Positions 40,533 through 51,144 of a DNA stretch of 64,000 bases are shown piece by piece. The stretch covers positions 5,810,001-5,874,000 of the forward strand of contig NZ_CP029189.1 of NCBI RefSeq assembly GCF_008642275.1, in the 5' to 3' direction. How positions within the stretch are numbered: the first letter of the stretch is position 1; each line of letters opens with the position of its first letter. Made by a program: the position numbers and the translations under genes. The notes under the pieces were generated by a model that worked only from the letters and a program-made list of their open reading frames with translations, was not told the DNA's origin and searched no databases. This stretch comes from Streptomyces venezuelae (GTDB lineage Bacteria; Actinomycetota; Actinomycetes; Streptomycetales; Streptomycetaceae).

Positions 40533-42452
40533 TCAGTGCTTGCAGGCGTGGTGGCGCCCCCCGGCGTGCACCGTCGCGTACGAGGCCGGCCGCGGGCCCG
40601 AGGCGGCGCCCGCCACCCGCGCCGAGGCGGCCTTCCCCGACGCCGAGTCCGCGTCGTGCACCACCCGGCCGCCGACCAGGGTCATCCGTACCCCCGTCCC
40701 GCTGATGTCCGCCACAGGGCAGCGCGTCACGTCCCGGTCCAGCAGCACCAGGTCCGCCGCCCTGCCCGGTTCCACCGTGCCCGTGAGCTCCTCCTGGCGC
40801 AGTTGCCACGCCGTCCCCGACGTGTGCATCCGCAGGACCGAGTCCCGGCCGAGCCCCTCCAGTTCGCGGTACAGCGGCCCCTCCCCGAAGGCGCCCTGGC
40901 GGTCGACCGCGGTCCGCAGCTGGTTCCACACCTGGAGGGCGTCCACCGGCCAGTCGGAGCCGCCCGACAGCCGCGCCCCCGCCTTCTCCAGGCTGCGCGC
41001 CGGGTACATCCACCGGTGCCGCTCGGGCCCGATGTACGGAAGCAGTGCCTCCATCGTCCAGGTGTCCTTCGCCGCCCACTGGAGCTGCATGCACGCCGTG
41101 ACTCCCAGCTGCGCGAAACGCCGCAGGTCGGCCGGGTCGACGAGCTGCAGGTGCGCCACCGCGTTGCGGGCGTCCCGCAGGCCCGTCACCCGCTTGGCGT
41201 ACGCGTACCCGTCCAGAGCGGTGCGTACCGCACGGTCGCCGAGCCCGTGCGCGTGCATCTGCCAGCCCGCCCGGTTGAAGGCGGCGGCCAGCCGCCCGTA
41301 GTCCGCCGCGGAGGTGTAGAGCTCGCCCCGGTTGCCGGTCGGCCTGCCGTTGCCGTCGAGGTAGGGCTTCAGCAGCGCGGCGGTCTGCGCCGGATACTCG
41401 ATCACCCCGTCCAGGAACACCTTGACCATCCCGAACCGCAGCCCCCGCACGCCCTCGAACTCCCGGCGCAGGCCGCGCGCGTACGCCAGTGACGCCGCCG
41501 GATCCTTGGTCTGCTCCGCCTCCAGCCGGATCGCCGGGACGATCCGCTGCGGCAGCCTGCCCGCCGCCGACAGGGCCTGGTAGAGCTCCAGTTCGTGCCG
41601 CCCCACCAGTGCGTCCATCATCGTCGTGACCCCGGAGGCGGCCGCCAGCTCCAGCACCTCGGCGCACGCCGCGACCAGGTCGGCCCGGGTGGGCTCCGGT
41701 ACGTGCCGCCGGACCAGGGCCTGGGCGTCGTCCTTGAGGACGCCCGTCGGCCGTCCGTCCGCGCCCTTGACCACCTTGCCGCCGACCGGGTCGGGCGTCG
41801 CCGCCGTGATCCCGGCGATGTCCAGGGCCCGCTGGTTGGCCCACAGGTTGTGCCCGTCGCCGCCGACGAGGGCGATCGGCCGACGGGTCGGGAGCGCGTC
41901 CAGCATCGTGTGGTGGGGGGCGGTGCCCACGGGGAGCAGCCCGACCGGGTTCCAGTCCTCGACCACCAGCCAGCGGTCGGGTTCCGCGCCCGCGCCGCCC
42001 GTGTCGGCGAGGAAGCCGGTCAGGATCCCCTGGAGCTCGGCGAGGGTGGTCTCCGCGCCCTCCAGTGACGGGGACAGGGAGCGCTCGCCCGCGCCCAGCG
42101 GGTGGACGTGGCCGTCGTGGATGCCGCTCATGACCGTGTTGCCCCGGGCGTCGACGACCTCGGTGTCCCGGCCCACGTACCGGCGCAGCGCCGCGTTCGT
42201 CCCGGTGGCCAGGATCCTGCCGTCCCGGCCGACCGCGACGGCCTCGACGCGCGCCCGGGTGCCGGTCCCGGTGAACACCGAGGCGTCGTGGACCACCAGG
42301 GCCGCCGAACCGCGCCCGGTGGAGGAAGAGGCCGGGGGCGCCGGGGAGGCCGCGGCCGGGGAGGCCCCGAGCAGGCCCGCGGCCCCGGCGACTCCGGTGA
42401 TCCCGGCGGCGGCGAGGAGTCCCCGGCGGGAAAGGTGCGAAGAAGACGTCAT
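40533..42452 (-). CDS. Tat-exported amidohydrolase (YtcJ-like)
   Basis: 639 residues from ATG 42452, with GGAG 5 nt upstream. A twin-arginine signal SRRGLLAAAGITGVAGAAG leads to an AxA site (PAAASPA) near residue 38. The amidohydrolase TIM barrel shows the HDGHVHP metal pair, the long YtcJ insert and the late SGGSDWPVD aspartate. Family members hydrolyse amide or N-formyl bonds; substrate unknown. It is divergent from a LacI regulator with a TTAACCGCTTAA site between them, so it may be induced by a sugar-like or related ligand. Confidence 0.88.
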   Translation of the reverse strand: MTSSSHLSRRGLLAAAGITGVAGAAGLLGASPAAASPAPPASSSTGRGSAALVVHDASVFTGTGTRARVEAVAVGRDGRILATGTNAALRRYVGRDTEVVDARGNTVMSGIHDGHVHPLGAGERSLSPSLEGAETTLAELQGILTGFLADTGGAGAEPDRWLVVEDWNPVGLLPVGTAPHHTMLDALPTRRPIALVGGDGHNLWANQRALDIAGITAATPDPVGGKVVKGADGRPTGVLKDDAQALVRRHVPEPTRADLVAACAEVLELAAASGVTTMMDALVGRHELELYQALSAAGRLPQRIVPAIRLEAEQTKDPAASLAYARGLRREFEGVRGLRFGMVKVFLDGVIEYPAQTAALLKPYLDGNGRPTGNRGELYTSAADYGRLAAAFNRAGWQMHAHGLGDRAVRTALDGYAYAKRVTGLRDARNAVAHLQLVDPADLRRFAQLGVTACMQLQWAAKDTWTMEALLPYIGPERHRWMYPARSLEKAGARLSGGSDWPVDALQVWNQLRTAVDRQGAFGEGPLYRELEGLGRDSVLRMHTSGTAWQLRQEELTGTVEPGRAADLVLLDRDVTRCPVADISGTGVRMTLVGGRVVHDADSASGKAASARVAGAASGPRPASYATVHAGGRHHACKH

Positions 42453-42491
42453 GCCCACTCCAAAGGTCGGTGTGGCCAGGACACTGTTTGA

Positions 42492-42503
42492 TTAACCGCT
42501 TAA
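42492..42503. promoter_or_regulatory. LacI-type operator
   Basis: TTAACCGCTTAA, a near-palindrome with the central CG typical of LacI sites, midway between the amidohydrolase start (42452) and the LacI gene start (42545). Confidence 0.6.
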
Positions 42504-42544
42504 CCAGAAGCCGCCTCCGGCGACGAAATCCGTACGATGGCCGC

Positions 42545-43666
42545 GTGCCAGAGCACCCACCCGCGCCGGGACCGACCCTCGCCGACATCGCGCGTGCCGC
42601 CGAGGTCTCCACCGCGACCGTCTCCCACGCGCTCAACGGCACCGGCCGCCTCGGCGAGTCCACCCGGCGCCGGGTCCGCGAGGTGGCGGGCGCGCTCGGC
42701 TACGGAGCCCGCCGCGGCCCGCGCACCCGCAGCCTCGGCGTCGCGGTCACCACCTACGCGGGGGACGCCTGGGACTTCGTCGGGATCGCCTACTTCTCCC
42801 GCCTGATCACCGCCGCGACCTCGGCGGCGCACGCGCACGGGTACGCCCTGACCACCCTGCCCGCCGACCGGGGCGCCGAGCCGCTGTGGCACACCCTCGC
42901 CGTGGACGGGATGCTGCTGCTCGACAGCCCCGCCGGCGACCCGGTGCTGCGGGCCCTGCGGGCGCGGGGCCTGCCGGTGGTCTTCGACGGACGGCCGCCC
43001 GACCCCTGGCCGGGGGACGTGTGGGTGGACAACGACCACACCTCCACCACCCGGGAGGTGCTCGACCACCTCGCCGCGTCCGGGGCCCGGCGGATAGCAC
43101 TGCACTCGGGCTACGGCCGGGAGTTCTACACCGGGGCCGTCACCGCGGCCTACGAACAGTGGTGCGCCGAGCGCGGCCTGGCTCCGCTCCTGGTCCCCTT
43201 CGATCCGCAGGACACGGCGGGGCACGCCTTCGACGCCGCCTTCACCGGGCCGGACCGCCCGGACGCCGTGTACTGCGTGTACGACCCGGGAGGCCGGCAG
43301 GTGCTGGCGGCCGCCGCGCGCCACGGACTCCGCATACCCGGCGGACGCGGCGCACCCGACGTGCCCGGCACACCCGGCGCACCCGGCGCACCCGACGTGC
43401 CCGGCACACCTGGCGCACCCGGCGCGCCCGCGCGCTCAGGGCACGGCGCGGGTCTGCTGCTGGTCTGCGCGAGCGAGGATCCGGCGTACGGCGCGACCGA
43501 ACCCGCCGTGACCACCGTCACTCTGAATCCGGAGCGGATCGCCGCTTCGGCGGTGTCCGTCCTGGTCAACCTGATCGAATCCGGGCATGCGGAATCGCCT
43601 GGTCAGCTGACGGTCCCGGCAGGACTGAGGGTGCGCGCCTCGTCCCTCCCCCCGGACATGTACTAG
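42545..43666 (+). CDS. LacI family transcriptional regulator
   Basis: 373 residues from GTG 42545; an upstream in-frame start at 42470 would cover the operator. The N-terminal HTH (TLADIARAAEVSTATVSHALNG) is followed by the periplasmic-binding-protein-like ligand domain. A Gly-x-Pro-rich insert of two 12-residue repeats (GAPDVPGTPGAP) lies near residues 269-295, inside the effector domain. It probably controls the divergent amidohydrolase gene and itself. Confidence 0.88.
   Translation: MPEHPPAPGPTLADIARAAEVSTATVSHALNGTGRLGESTRRRVREVAGALGYGARRGPRTRSLGVAVTTYAGDAWDFVGIAYFSRLITAATSAAHAHGYALTTLPADRGAEPLWHTLAVDGMLLLDSPAGDPVLRALRARGLPVVFDGRPPDPWPGDVWVDNDHTSTTREVLDHLAASGARRIALHSGYGREFYTGAVTAAYEQWCAERGLAPLLVPFDPQDTAGHAFDAAFTGPDRPDAVYCVYDPGGRQVLAAAARHGLRIPGGRGAPDVPGTPGAPGAPDVPGTPGAPGAPARSGHGAGLLLVCASEDPAYGATEPAVTTVTLNPERIAASAVSVLVNLIESGHAESPGQLTVPAGLRVRASSLPPDMY
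43349..43429 (+). repeat. in-frame tandem repeat in the LacI gene
   Basis: Two 36-nt units (43349-43384 and 43385-43420) match at 35 of 36 positions and encode GAPDVPGTPGAP twice, followed by a partial third unit (GAP). Likely a recent slippage event in an exposed loop. Confidence 0.75.
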
Positions 43667-43669
43667 AGT

Positions 43670-43687
43670 TATCTCGACATCGAGATA
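43670..43687. promoter_or_regulatory. perfect palindrome upstream of acnA
   Basis: TATCTCGA-CA-TCGAGATA, 8-bp arms with a 2-nt spacer, immediately after the LacI stop codon and 135 nt before the acnA start. A likely operator for an unidentified dimeric regulator. Confidence 0.6.
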
Positions 43688-43731
43688 TCTGCCGAAGGCG
43701 TACCGCAGCCGCCCCCGCAGGTAAGGGTTAC

Positions 43732-46536
<2,805 letters not shown>

Positions 46537-46555
46537 GCCAGGCATCGGCGCCAAG

Positions 46556-46589
46556 AGGGCCGTATCCCCGTCAAAGGGGGTACGGCCCT
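46556..46589 (+). terminator. acnA terminator
   Basis: AGGGCCGTA-T-CCCC (46556-46569) pairs with GGGG-G-TACGGCCCT (46576-46589), a near-perfect 13-bp stem with a short loop, 19 nt after the acnA stop. Confidence 0.85.
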
Positions 46590-46684
46590 TCCGCTTGTCC
46601 GGCGGCGTGTCCATGTGACGGACAGGTCTCAACTCGGAAAAACTGGTGGCCATAAATGTGCATGATCTTGCTCACACGAGCGGG

Positions 46685-46700
46685 AGTGGACTATACCTGT
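46685..46700 (+). promoter_or_regulatory. DasR-responsive element (dre)-like site before ngcE
   Basis: AGTGGACTATACCTGT matches 12 of 16 positions of the dre consensus AGTGGTCTAGACCACT. DasR is the GntR regulator of GlcNAc and chitin use in Streptomyces, so the site fits a GlcNAc importer operon. It is 131 nt before the ngcE start. Confidence 0.7.
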
Positions 46701-46830
46701 GCCCGTCCGGATCACCGCGAGACGAGTGGCTCCGGGCCGGGGGACGGGCGGGGACCTGTGGTGATGTCCGCATGCACGGCGACCACCGTGAATCTCCGGC
46801 CTCCTTCACACTTCTGACGAAGGCGAGGAC

Positions 46831-48264
46831 ATGAGCATGGGATCCACTGGTGAGGGCCTCGGACGCCGCGACCTGATCAAGCGCTCGGCCGCACTCGGAC
46901 TGATCACGGTACCGACGATGAGCTTCCTGTCCGCCTGCGCCTCCGGCGGCGAGGAGACCTCCACGAAGGGCCCGGCCAAGGCGCCGGTGACCAAGGAGAA
47001 CCCCTTCGGCGTCGGGAAGGGCGGCAAGCTGGACGTCGTCGTCTTCAAGGGCGGGTTCGGCGACGACTACGCGAAGGCCTGGGAGGCCGCCTTCGACAAG
47101 AAGTGGGGCACCACCAGCTCCCACCTGGGCACGCAGGAGATCACCGCCAAGCTCCAGCCGCGCTTCAACGGCGGCAACCCGCCGGACGTCGTGGACGACT
47201 CCGGCGCACAGCAGATCAAGCTGGACGTGCTCGCCAAGGGCAACCAGCTCGCCGACCTCACCGCCGTGCTCGACGCGCCCTCCCTCGACGACCCGAGCAA
47301 GAAGGTGCGCGACACCCTGGTCGAAGGCGCCTACGAACAAGGCCTGCAGGGCGGCAAGTTCGTCGTGCTGAAGTACGTCTACGCCGTGTTCGGGTTCTGG
47401 TACTCCGGCAAGCTCTTCAAGGAGAAGGGCTGGACGCCGCCGAAGACCTGGGACGAGTTCCTGGCCGTCTGCACCCAGGCCAAGGAGGCCGGCATCGGCG
47501 GCCTCGCCCACCAGGGCAAGTTTCCGTACTACATCAACGTCGTCATCATGGACCTGATCGCCAAGAAGGGCGGTCTGGAGGCCATGAAGGCGATCGACAA
47601 CCTGGAGCCGAACGCCTTCGAGGGCAACCCGGCCGCCCTCGCCGCCGTCGAGGCGGTCTACGAGGTGGTCGAGAAGGGCCTGCTGATGCCGGGCACCAAC
47701 GGCCTCACCCACACGGAGTCCCAGACCGCGTGGAACCAGTACAAGGCCGCCTTCATCCCCTCCGGCTCCTGGCTGGAGAACGAGCAGCTCAAGCAGACCC
47801 CGGAGGACTTCGACATGAAGTTCCTGCCGATGCCGCTGCTCGCCGACAGCAAGCTGCCCTTCGAGGCCGTCCGGGCCGGCGTCGACGAGCCCTTCATCGT
47901 CCCGGAGAAGGCCGCCAACAAGGCCGCGGGCCTGGAGTTCCTCCGCTCCATGCTGTCCCGCGAGTGGTCGACGATCTTCGCCCAGCAGGCCAACTCGCTC
48001 ACCGTCGTCAAGGACGGCGTGGACCCGAGCGTCAAGCTGCGGCCGGGCACCCAGTCGGCGGTGGACGCGCTCAAGGCGGCGGGCGGCAACACCTTCAGCT
48101 ACCGCTACCCCGACTGGTACAGCGAGATGGACAGCGAGATCCAGAACGCGTCCAATGAACTGATGGCCCAGCGGATCCAGCCGAAGGAGTGGATCAAGCG
48201 GGCCCAGGCCGCGGTGGACAAGGCCGCCAAGGACCCGAACGCCAAGAACAACAAGCGCGTCTGA
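46831..48264 (+). CDS. ngcE: N-acetylglucosamine/chitobiose ABC transporter substrate-binding lipoprotein
   Basis: 477 residues. The N-terminus combines a twin-arginine motif (GRRDLIKRSAALGLITVP) with a lipobox ending at C36 (FLSAC), so it is a Tat-exported lipoprotein. The body is a family 1 sugar-binding protein (NPPDVVDDSGAQQIKLDVL, FFKEKGWTPPKTWDEF-type core). Sequence, the dre-like site and the order before two permeases and near rok7B7 all match NgcE of Streptomyces, which binds GlcNAc and diacetylchitobiose. The ATPase MsiK is encoded elsewhere, as usual. Confidence 0.9.
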   Translation: MSMGSTGEGLGRRDLIKRSAALGLITVPTMSFLSACASGGEETSTKGPAKAPVTKENPFGVGKGGKLDVVVFKGGFGDDYAKAWEAAFDKKWGTTSSHLGTQEITAKLQPRFNGGNPPDVVDDSGAQQIKLDVLAKGNQLADLTAVLDAPSLDDPSKKVRDTLVEGAYEQGLQGGKFVVLKYVYAVFGFWYSGKLFKEKGWTPPKTWDEFLAVCTQAKEAGIGGLAHQGKFPYYINVVIMDLIAKKGGLEAMKAIDNLEPNAFEGNPAALAAVEAVYEVVEKGLLMPGTNGLTHTESQTAWNQYKAAFIPSGSWLENEQLKQTPEDFDMKFLPMPLLADSKLPFEAVRAGVDEPFIVPEKAANKAAGLEFLRSMLSREWSTIFAQQANSLTVVKDGVDPSVKLRPGTQSAVDALKAAGGNTFSYRYPDWYSEMDSEIQNASNELMAQRIQPKEWIKRAQAAVDKAAKDPNAKNNKRV

Positions 48265-48283
48265 CATCGCGGGGACGGACACC

Positions 48284-49228
48284 ATGAGCCAAGTAGCCCG
48301 GAGCAAGGGGCGGGCCGGTTTCATCACCGGCTTCCTCGTCGCGCCTCTCGCGCTGTACCTGACCTTCGTCATCTGGCCGTACGTACAGACGTTCGGCTAC
48401 TCCTTCACCAACTGGAGCGGCCAGTCCCCGACGTTCGACTTCGTCGGCACGGACAACTACGCGACGTTGCTGAAGGACGAGGTCTTCCGCGGCGCCCTCT
48501 GGCACAACCTGCTGCTCCTGGTGTTCGTCCCGGTCGTCACCATCCTGCTCGCCCTCTTCTTCGCCTTCATGGTGAACGCGGGAGGGCGCAGCGGGGCCGG
48601 CGGGGTGCGGGGCGTCGGCGGATCACGCGTCTACAAGGTCGTCTACTTCTTCCCGCAGGTGCTCTCCCTCGCCATCCTCTCCGTGCTCTTCGGCGCGATC
48701 TACCGCAGCGACGAGGGCGGCCTGCTCAACGGCTTCCTCACCAGGATCGGCCTGATCGACGCGCAGCACCCGGTCGAATGGCTCAACGAGCCCGACTTCG
48801 TCCTGTGGGCCCTGCTGTTCGTGGTCGTCTGGCACGGGGTCGGCTTCTACCTCGTCCTGTTCTCGGCGGCCATGCAGTCCGTACCCAAGGACATCTACGA
48901 GGCGGCGCTGCTCGACGGCGCCGGGCGCGCCCAGACCTTCTTCAAGGTCACGCTGCCCCTGCTGTGGGACTCCGTGCAGACCTCCGCGGTCTACCTGGGC
49001 ATCGCCGCGATGGACATGTTCGTGCTGGTGTCGACCATGACCTCCGGTCAGTTCGGCGGCGGACCCGACCACCACAGCGAGGTCATGTCGACGGTGCTGA
49101 TGCGCAACTTCCTCTACTTCGGCAAGAGCGGTTACGCCTGCGCCATGGGCGTGGTCATGCTCGCCCTGACCATGATCCTCTCCATCGTCACGCTGCGCGC
49201 CACCCGCCGCGAGCGCATCGAGTTCTGA
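48284..49228 (+). CDS. ngcF: sugar ABC transporter permease NgcF
   Basis: 314 residues, MalF-type permease with six expected membrane helices (GFITGFLVAPLALYLTFVIWP first). The EAA loop PKDIYEAALLDGAGRAQTFFKVTLPLL contacts the ATPase. It begins 19 nt after ngcE. An unusual glycine/arginine-rich insert (NAGGRSGAGGVRGVGGSR) interrupts a cytosolic loop near residue 93. Confidence 0.9.
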   Translation: MSQVARSKGRAGFITGFLVAPLALYLTFVIWPYVQTFGYSFTNWSGQSPTFDFVGTDNYATLLKDEVFRGALWHNLLLLVFVPVVTILLALFFAFMVNAGGRSGAGGVRGVGGSRVYKVVYFFPQVLSLAILSVLFGAIYRSDEGGLLNGFLTRIGLIDAQHPVEWLNEPDFVLWALLFVVVWHGVGFYLVLFSAAMQSVPKDIYEAALLDGAGRAQTFFKVTLPLLWDSVQTSAVYLGIAAMDMFVLVSTMTSGQFGGGPDHHSEVMSTVLMRNFLYFGKSGYACAMGVVMLALTMILSIVTLRATRRERIEF

Positions 49229-49241
49229 GCGGAGTTCCACG

Positions 49242-50177
49242 ATGGCTGCACAGACCACAGTGATCAAGGCTCCGGGTGAGGACGCCGCGGAGCGGACGGG
49301 CGGCTCCGGCCGTCCGGGGGAGCGGCGCAAGCGGGACTCCGAGGGCATGGTGCTCAACGTCTTCTCGCACGGCTTCCTCATCCTCTGGGCGATAATGATC
49401 GTCCTGCCCCTGATCTGGCTCGCGCTCGGCTCCTTCAAGACGGACGCGCAGATCGGCGGCTCGGCCCTGAGCTGGCCCGGCAACTGGCACTTCGACGCCT
49501 TCGGCCGGGCCTGGGAGAAGGGCATCGGCGGCTACTTCGCCAACACCCTCATCGTGCTGGTGTTCTCGGTCCCGCTGACGATGCTGCTCGGCTCGATGGC
49601 CGCGTACGTTCTGGCCCGCTACCCCTTCACGGGCAACAGGGTCATCTACTACTTCTTCGTCAGCGGGGCGATGTTCCCGGTGTTCCTGGCGCTCGTACCG
49701 CTGTTCTTCATGGTCAAGCGCTTCGACATGCTGAACACCTATCAGGGCCTGATCCTGGTGTACGTCGCCTACTCGATGCCGTTCACCGTCTTCTTCATGC
49801 ACTCCTTCTTCCGGACGCTGCCCACGGCGATACACGAGGCGGCGGTCATCGACGGGGCCTCCGACACCCGGATCTTCTTCCAGGTGATGCTGCCCATGGC
49901 CAAGCCCGGCCTGATCAGCGTCGGGATCTTCAACGTCCTGGGCCAGTGGAACCAGTACATCCTGCCCGCCGTGCTGATGCAGCCGCAGACGAGCGGCGAG
50001 CCGGAGCGCTACATGCTCACGCAGGGGCTCATCCAGCTCCAGTACCAGATGGGCTACGAGACGGACCTGCCGGTGCTGTTCGCCGGCGCCACCATCGCGA
50101 TCATCCCCATGCTGGCGGTCTACCTCTCCTTCCAGCGGCAGATCCAGGCGGGTCTCACCTCGGCTACCTTGAAGTAG
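49242..50177 (+). CDS. ngcG: sugar ABC transporter permease NgcG
   Basis: 311 residues, MalG-type permease with a ~35-residue charged N-terminal tail and six expected helices. The EAA loop PTAIHEAAVIDGASDTRIFFQVMLPMAKPGL is intact. It starts 13 nt after ngcF. Its 3' end overlaps the convergent membrane-protein gene by 14 nt. Confidence 0.9.
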   Translation: MAAQTTVIKAPGEDAAERTGGSGRPGERRKRDSEGMVLNVFSHGFLILWAIMIVLPLIWLALGSFKTDAQIGGSALSWPGNWHFDAFGRAWEKGIGGYFANTLIVLVFSVPLTMLLGSMAAYVLARYPFTGNRVIYYFFVSGAMFPVFLALVPLFFMVKRFDMLNTYQGLILVYVAYSMPFTVFFMHSFFRTLPTAIHEAAVIDGASDTRIFFQVMLPMAKPGLISVGIFNVLGQWNQYILPAVLMQPQTSGEPERYMLTQGLIQLQYQMGYETDLPVLFAGATIAIIPMLAVYLSFQRQIQAGLTSATLK

Positions 50178-51021
50178 AGCCCCGGGGCCAGGAGCCGTCG
50201 GGGGCCTTGTCCAGCCTGAAGAGCGTTCCGGAATCCGGGTCGCCGATGCGCTGGAGGATCCGGGGCTCCTCGGCGGTGCCGCCGACGTCCCACACGGGCA
50301 AGGTGCACCCGGGGATGTCGACGCGGACCTTCTGCGTCCAGACGTCCCGGCCGCCCTCGTAGACCCAGGTCCCGGAGCCCGAGCAGCCCGGGAACGTGCC
50401 GGTGACCCGGCCGTCCGAGGTGAAGACCAGGTCGTGGCCCATGCGGTCGTTCCAGAGGCCGATCATGGTCTGCGGTTCGATGGCCGGCGGCTCGTACGCG
50501 GGCAGCAGACCGACGGCCAGCCCGAGCGCGCCGAACAGCCCCGTCCCCACCACCGCACCCGTGCCCCACCGCGCCACCCGCCCCAGCAGCCGGTCGTCCC
50601 GGGGCAGGGCGATCAGCGCGCCCGCCGAGAGCGAGGCCGTGGCCGAGACCCAGAAGAGCAGCGTGGCCCGCGTCTGCGTGTCGTTGTACGCCGCGTAGCC
50701 GAAGACGGGCGGCGTCAGCAGGGCCGCCACGATCAGCGGCGCCGACCACCAGGCAGCGTGCCTGCCGAGCCATCGGCCGAGGAGGTCGGCCAGCGCGACC
50801 GCCGGCAGGACGAAGACCAGCGACAGCAGGAAGGAGATGACGCCGATGAGGGGCGCGGTGGCGACCAGGTCCGCCCCGATCTCGACCCAGTCCGGGCCCC
50901 TGTCGGGCGGCGGCTGCGTCTGCACGTACAGCACGACCACCACGACGGTCAGCGCGACCTCCAGGCATCCCACCAGTGTCGAGACCACGACGACCAGCCC
51001 GTACGAACGTTTCTGACGCAC
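50164..51021 (-). CDS. hypothetical membrane protein, 285 aa
   Basis: I start at GTG 51021 (GAGGGGGG upstream); the 31-residue longer frame to 51114 has no ribosome site. Five or so membrane helices fill the first ~190 residues (VVVVSTLVGCLEVALTVVVVVLY, LIGVISFLLSLVFVLPAVALA). An exported C-terminal domain of ~95 residues follows, with TMIGLWNDRMGHDLVFTSDG and two cysteines (FPGCSGSG, DIPGC) that may form a disulfide. The C-terminal part looks like a small beta domain of the kind used in lipocalin-like surface proteins. Function unknown. Confidence 0.75.
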   Translation of the reverse strand: MRQKRSYGLVVVVSTLVGCLEVALTVVVVVLYVQTQPPPDRGPDWVEIGADLVATAPLIGVISFLLSLVFVLPAVALADLLGRWLGRHAAWWSAPLIVAALLTPPVFGYAAYNDTQTRATLLFWVSATASLSAGALIALPRDDRLLGRVARWGTGAVVGTGLFGALGLAVGLLPAYEPPAIEPQTMIGLWNDRMGHDLVFTSDGRVTGTFPGCSGSGTWVYEGGRDVWTQKVRVDIPGCTLPVWDVGGTAEEPRILQRIGDPDSGTLFRLDKAPDGSWPRGSTSR

Positions 51022-51144
51022 GCTCGATCCCCCCTCGTCGCACGACGGACGAACGCGCCGGCCCGGCCGGCGGCGTCCCGCGTCCATACTGCCAGCCGGG
51101 CTGAACGTGTTCAATTCATTCTTCGGGCCTCCTCCGGCGGGCCC

